In this document: piece by piece, positions 60,401 through 64,000 of the stretch
Layout: each line of letters starts with the position of its first letter
How positions within the stretch are numbered: position 1 is the first letter of the stretch
Assembly: GCA_032158125.1 (NCBI GenBank)
Contig: JASKOT010000013.1
Location: 124,001 to 188,000, forward strand
Length of the DNA stretch: 64,000 bases
Source of the DNA: Papiliotrema nemorosa
Lineage: Eukaryota > Basidiomycota > Tremellomycetes > Tremellales > Rhynchogastremaceae
Direction of reading: 5' to 3'
Notes under the pieces: generated by a model
What the model saw: the letters and a program-made list of their open reading frames with translations, nothing else
The model's database searches: none
Told to the model about the DNA's origin: nothing
Translations under genes and position numbers: made by a program

Positions 60401-62222
60401 AATCATCCCGCCGCGGGAGGCTCGCATTTGCCAGATCTGACTGTGATCATGCCGGCTTTCCATGAGGGTAACATTATCTTCTGGACTGCCGCCCGAGCAC
60501 ATCATGCCGACATCGGTGGTGTGAGTCTTATCGTCTATCGAAACGAACAGTCGCTGACAGGCAATAGATCCGAGCTGGCTCCATGCCGCCATTCTCCAAG
60601 GAGCTATGGGAGGAAGGCGCCCAAGTGCGGTCATTCAAGCTGGTCAACAAGGGTCAATTTGATGAAGCTGGAGTAATCAAGATCTTATCCGAGGAGCCTG
60701 CTCAGTATCCTGGATGCAGCGGAACAAGGACACTGTCAGATGTGGGTCCGGAGGACGTGAATGTGAATCTGACTGACAGAACCTTTCCGACCTCCACGCT
60801 CAAGTCGCCGCTTGCCATCGAGGCACCGTGCTCATCCGAGCGCTCGTCGAGGAACAATCGCTGGAAATCGTCGACTTTTACATGCACGCGATCATGAAAA
60901 CGGCAGAGAAGGCTGTGAGGGATTTGCTCCGACATGTACACAAGAACTTTGGTGGTAAACCTCTCGAAGCGGTCGACTGGCTGGATGATGGGACTCAGTT
61001 GGCTCTGAAGATCGAAATAGATGAGAACGACGGTTCAGCCGTTTTCGACTTTACGGGTACCAGTCCTCAAATGTAAGTCCCGTGATCCCTCAAGATGATC
61101 CTGATAAAAGACACGGAAACTTCAACATGCCCACTGCCGTCTGTTACTCCGCCATCATCTACGTCCTGCGATCGCTCATCGTCTCGGACTTGCCCCTCAA
61201 TCAGGGTTGTTTGGCACCTATTAAGCTGATTGTTCCTCCCGAGTCATTGTTAGCTCCCACGGATGAGGTGGCTGTGTGCGCAGGTAACACGGAAGCTTCG
61301 CAGAGGTGTACCGATGTGATATTGAAGGCGTTCCAAGCTTGTGCAGCATCTCAGGGTGGTTGTAACAAGTGGGTATCTAGGCGTGATTTGGAGTCAGCTG
61401 ATAAGCGCAGTCTCACTTTCGGTATCGGTGAGCGGGAAGTTGATGGCAAGACAATCCCAGGTTTCGGATACTACGAAACGATAGGGTGAGTTTATCTCGA
61501 GGAATGGCGAGGGTTCATTCTAATTCTTAGGGGAGGAGCAGGTGCTGGATCGGATTGGAAAGGGCAGAACTGCGTGCATGTTCACATGACCAATGTGAGA
61601 GGGTTGCGGCTCGATTTTGAAGCCGAGCTAACCGAAGACTTCCATCGGCGACGTCGAGCTTACCGAGCGAATCTACCCTGTGATCATCCATCAGTTCTCA
61701 CGAAGACCGCACAGTGCGTGAATCGACTTGTTCGCCTGAAGTCAGCTGATTATTAGCGGGCGGCAACGGACGTAATCGGGGAGGTGATGGATGTATACGT
61801 GATATCGAATTCACAGAGGATCTCGATGTTGCGATTCTCTCGCAGCGTCGAGTGATCCCACCGTACGGAATGGCTGGAGGAGAACCAGGTGCAGTCGGCG
61901 CCAATTACTGGCTAAAGAAGACCAAGAGGAAGAACGAGGACGGGAAGGAGGTGGAGAAGATGACAAAGATCAGTCTGGGTGGATCCAACCAAACGAGGAT
62001 GCACAAAGGGGACCATATTCTTATACGTCAGTGACATTCCATTTTCGCAACAATGGAGCGGAACTGACTTGCTCAGATACGCCTGGAGGAGGAGGTTACG
62101 GTGTGGCTGGCACGGTAGATGATCGGTTGGACGAAGAGGTGTACAAGAGGAGTATAGTAGCGCCCGTCCGCGCGGCGGGAAGCCTGGCGTCGTTTAAAGC
62201 TGCGCAGATGAGTGCAACATAA
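57428..62222 (+). CDS. OXP1: 5-oxoprolinase (ATP-hydrolysing)
   Basis: Roughly 1,290 residues assembled from 19 exons. The enzyme opens 5-oxoproline to glutamate using ATP in the glutathione salvage (gamma-glutamyl) cycle. Domain order: hydantoinase A N-terminal part ([40 protein letters not shown]), hydantoinase A ([60 protein letters not shown]), hydantoinase B ([60 protein letters not shown]) and the C-terminal [12 protein letters not shown]. Intron 59217-59259 is GC-AG. Intron 59915-59950 is 36 nt without stops and interrupts an otherwise conserved VKGPAII. It shares a 156-bp divergent promoter with SEC2. Confidence 0.94.
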
Positions 62223-62281
62223 TCTAGAACCATCAACCTCAATGCATACTGTAACATTCATAAGACTGATTTCCGTACCCG

Positions 62282-63444
62282 TCAATCTTCGCTGTCGACC
62301 ATTTGCTCAGAGGCATCCTCAAATACCGGCAGTGTATCCAGCCAAGGTCTCGCAAAAGCGCCGATTCCAGATTTGCTCCATTCCGTCCAAGCCGACTTAG
62401 TGGAGTAGTCAAGACCAGTCAGCTTCCTTTCCGAAATGAGCCTCGCAAAAGCCTCGCAGAGCTCTGCTTCGGAGATCTTGCCGTCTATTATGCGAATGTC
62501 AGTGTCGAGCAGATCCCACGATTTGCCCTGTTGACGCGCTCCAAGCAAAGTTGCATTATCAGAGTCCACTTGAGAGATCGCAAACCAGACACTAGGATCA
62601 TGCTTGTCGAATAGGGTAGCGACGGAAGCTCCGTGCCTCTCCAAGGATTCCAGAATGTCCTTTGCGGAGACGGGACAAGCTGTGTGGCGGACCCTGTACC
62701 CCGACTCGACTTTCACCGCTTCTTGTAGCTGGTCGGCAAACTCTTCAGGAGAGTTGGCATACGTGTCTTGCGCTACGAGCTGCATGAGTCTACGCGGAGT
62801 ATTCTTGCTGAGAAACTCGCCATTTTCTTGAAAGGCAAACGCCATCTTCTCGCTGATCCAGCTGATAGCTTTGGTCTGATCTTCCTCGGTGGATACTCTC
62901 TTGCATAGATTGCTGAGCATCTCTGTCAAGTGCAGTTGACAATCTCTACCTCTGAGGACTTTTGAAAGGGCTCTGGTCAAGTGTGATCCGGCCCGCTCAT
63001 CCCTTGGTAATAGCATGTCTTCTCCGCCACGTCCATCAGCGCTTTGTCCCACTTTGCTTAGTTGACCCGCGCTGCTGAGATCAGGGGACACCTCAAAAAG
63101 TAGAACGTAGCTGAGGGTCTCTTTGGCTGATCGTCGTTGTAGGTAGGCACGACAGCCAAGATTCGATCTACCAATTCATCCTTGTCCTCCACGACCAGGT
63201 AGACACCCGGTGAGGCGACTGATAGGGTTTTGAGGGTCCCCTCAATGTATTGCGACTCTTGTGAGAGGAAAGAGCTGGGATAAGCCATAAAGTGGTCGCT
63301 GGGACCACGATCGAATCGTTCATTGAGGTATTGATAAAACGAGTGGAACCTCTCGTCGTTTGGCTCATCCTTCTCTCCATAATATACCTTGACCGCGTTC
63401 TCACCCAGAGTGGGCGAACTGTAGACGTAAACCCCGGAGCTCAT
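62282..63444 (-). CDS. Divergent family member J (unknown function)
   Basis: Two exons, 63444-63154 and 63118-62282, joined by a 35-nt intron (GTCGTG donor, GAG acceptor; weak but the only frame-restoring choice I found) give 375 residues from MSSGVYVYSSPTLGENAVKV. The first copy of the module reads SPGVYLVVEDKDELVDRILA, very close in pattern to member F (AAFVVVSEDELSDLLRNP). A strand YVLLFEVSPDLSSA follows the junction. The second copy is SVWFAISQVDSDNATLLGAR. The stretch SERKLTGLDYSTKSAWTEWS near the C-terminus is Trp-containing. Soluble, acidic, no known motif. It ends 59 nt from the 3' end of OXP1. Function unknown. Confidence 0.65.
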
Positions 63445-63876
63445 GTGATGGTGGGAAGCTCGGCGGCCTGGGGGTTAGGAGTGTTGAGGTGGCCAATACA
63501 GTATCGCTTCGTACAGTACGATGGCAAAGGCAGCCATAGCCCCACGTAGAACGCTGGCCATCGATCTACCTTTCATCCCCAACGTCAGAGAAGCTCATCA
63601 ATGGAGAGACAATTATACTACAGCTGTGCTTGCAGGCCGTCCAAGTATCCGATGCATGCATAGGTTACATGCTTGAAAGCTTTGTTGCACTGAACATAAA
63701 GCCATACTGTCCATAGTGGCGAGTCCGACTATACTGTACTCTTCAGCATAAAGTACAGTACTCATAAGCCACGACGACATCAAATACAATCGGACCTTGT
63801 ACTGTGAATTACATGTAAAGTATATGTACACAGAATGCAGTACGCTCACTTCTCCTCGGCCGCTGAGACTTGCGCT
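63445..63876. other. Intergenic upstream of member J
   Basis: No gene recognised. It is rich in TACAGTA/TACTGTA words: 63497-63503, 63512-63518, 63732-63738 and 63754-63760. Confidence 0.5.
63732..63760. repeat. 9-bp inverted repeat built from TACTGTACT
   Basis: TACTGTACT at 63732-63740 is the exact reverse complement of AGTACAGTA at 63752-63760, with an 11-base spacer. Read directly from the sequence. Confidence 0.8.
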
Positions 63877-63999
63877 TTATGAGCCGATATCCATGGCTCT
63901 GCGTAAATTGATATACCTGTTAATCTCCAAGGTCTCATCCCCTGACCAGCTTGATGATAGGCTCCCGAAGGCTTTGAAGCTCTCGTCAAACGCTGGAAT
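63877..63999 (-). CDS. Possible 3' end of a gene running off the right edge
   Basis: On the minus strand an open frame enters from the right edge and reads IPAFDESFKAFGSLSSSW, then GDETLEINRYINLRRAMDIG, ending at a stop complementary to 63877-63879. Its composition is protein-like, but 40 residues without a homolog are weak evidence. It could instead be chance. Confidence 0.3.
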   Translation of the reverse strand: MPAFDESFKAFGSLSSSWSGDETLEINRYINLRRAMDIGS

Positions 64000-64000
64000 G

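Overview
The window is nuclear DNA from a basidiomycete yeast, most likely a Tremellomycete (Cryptococcus/Kwoniella-like). The evidence is many short GT-AG introns of about 35-60 nt with CTGAC/CTNAC-type branch sites, very small exons, and a set of ordinary eukaryotic genes whose spliced products read as fungal proteins. There is no rRNA, tRNA, CRISPR array or transposon that I can support. Exon coordinates come from hand splicing with frame checks. No alignment or expression data were available.

Layout. Left edge: start of a probable mitochondrial uS17 gene (-). 0.7-2.3 kb: disordered protein of unknown function. 2.6-11.4 kb: five members (A-E) of an unrecognised, divergent protein family. 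12-14 kb: a SET domain protein apparently fused to the tRNA deaminase subunit Tad3. 14.5-15.4 kb: ribosomal protein uS14 (Rps29). 16.3-19.3 kb: PUF RNA-binding protein. 19.8-22.7 kb: N-acetylglutamate synthase (ARG2) and NEDD8. 22.9-27.3 kb: a long disordered unknown. 27.7-30.6 kb: PRMT5. 31.1-33.0 kb: vacuolar-type zinc transporter. 33.3-36.1 kb: argininosuccinate lyase (ARG4) and POP5. 36.5-38.2 kb: family member F. 38.6-40.7 kb: ornithine carbamoyltransferase (ARG3) and mitochondrial uL30. 42.3-44.9 kb: FAD glycerol-3-phosphate dehydrogenase with an EF-hand tail. 45.4-49.3 kb: three further family-like genes (G-I). 49.4-57.3 kb: nucleoporin NIC96, Rab GTPase SEC4 and its likely exchange factor SEC2. 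57.4-62.2 kb: 5-oxoprolinase. 62.3-63.4 kb: family member J.

How genes relate. Three arginine-pathway enzymes (ARG2, ARG4, ARG3) lie within about 20 kb. SEC4 and SEC2, a GTPase and its probable activator, are tail-to-tail neighbours. Several conserved genes share short divergent promoters (ARG4/POP5, ARG3/uL30m, SEC2/OXP1, NIC96/SEC4, PRMT5/zinc transporter).

The most unusual content is the family of about ten divergent, soluble, acidic proteins interspersed among housekeeping genes. Most members carry two copies of a module: an amphipathic helix, a Pro, a hydrophobic strand, then an acidic turn and helix. I do not recognise it as a described family. Two tandem members appear to carry single-base frameshifts.
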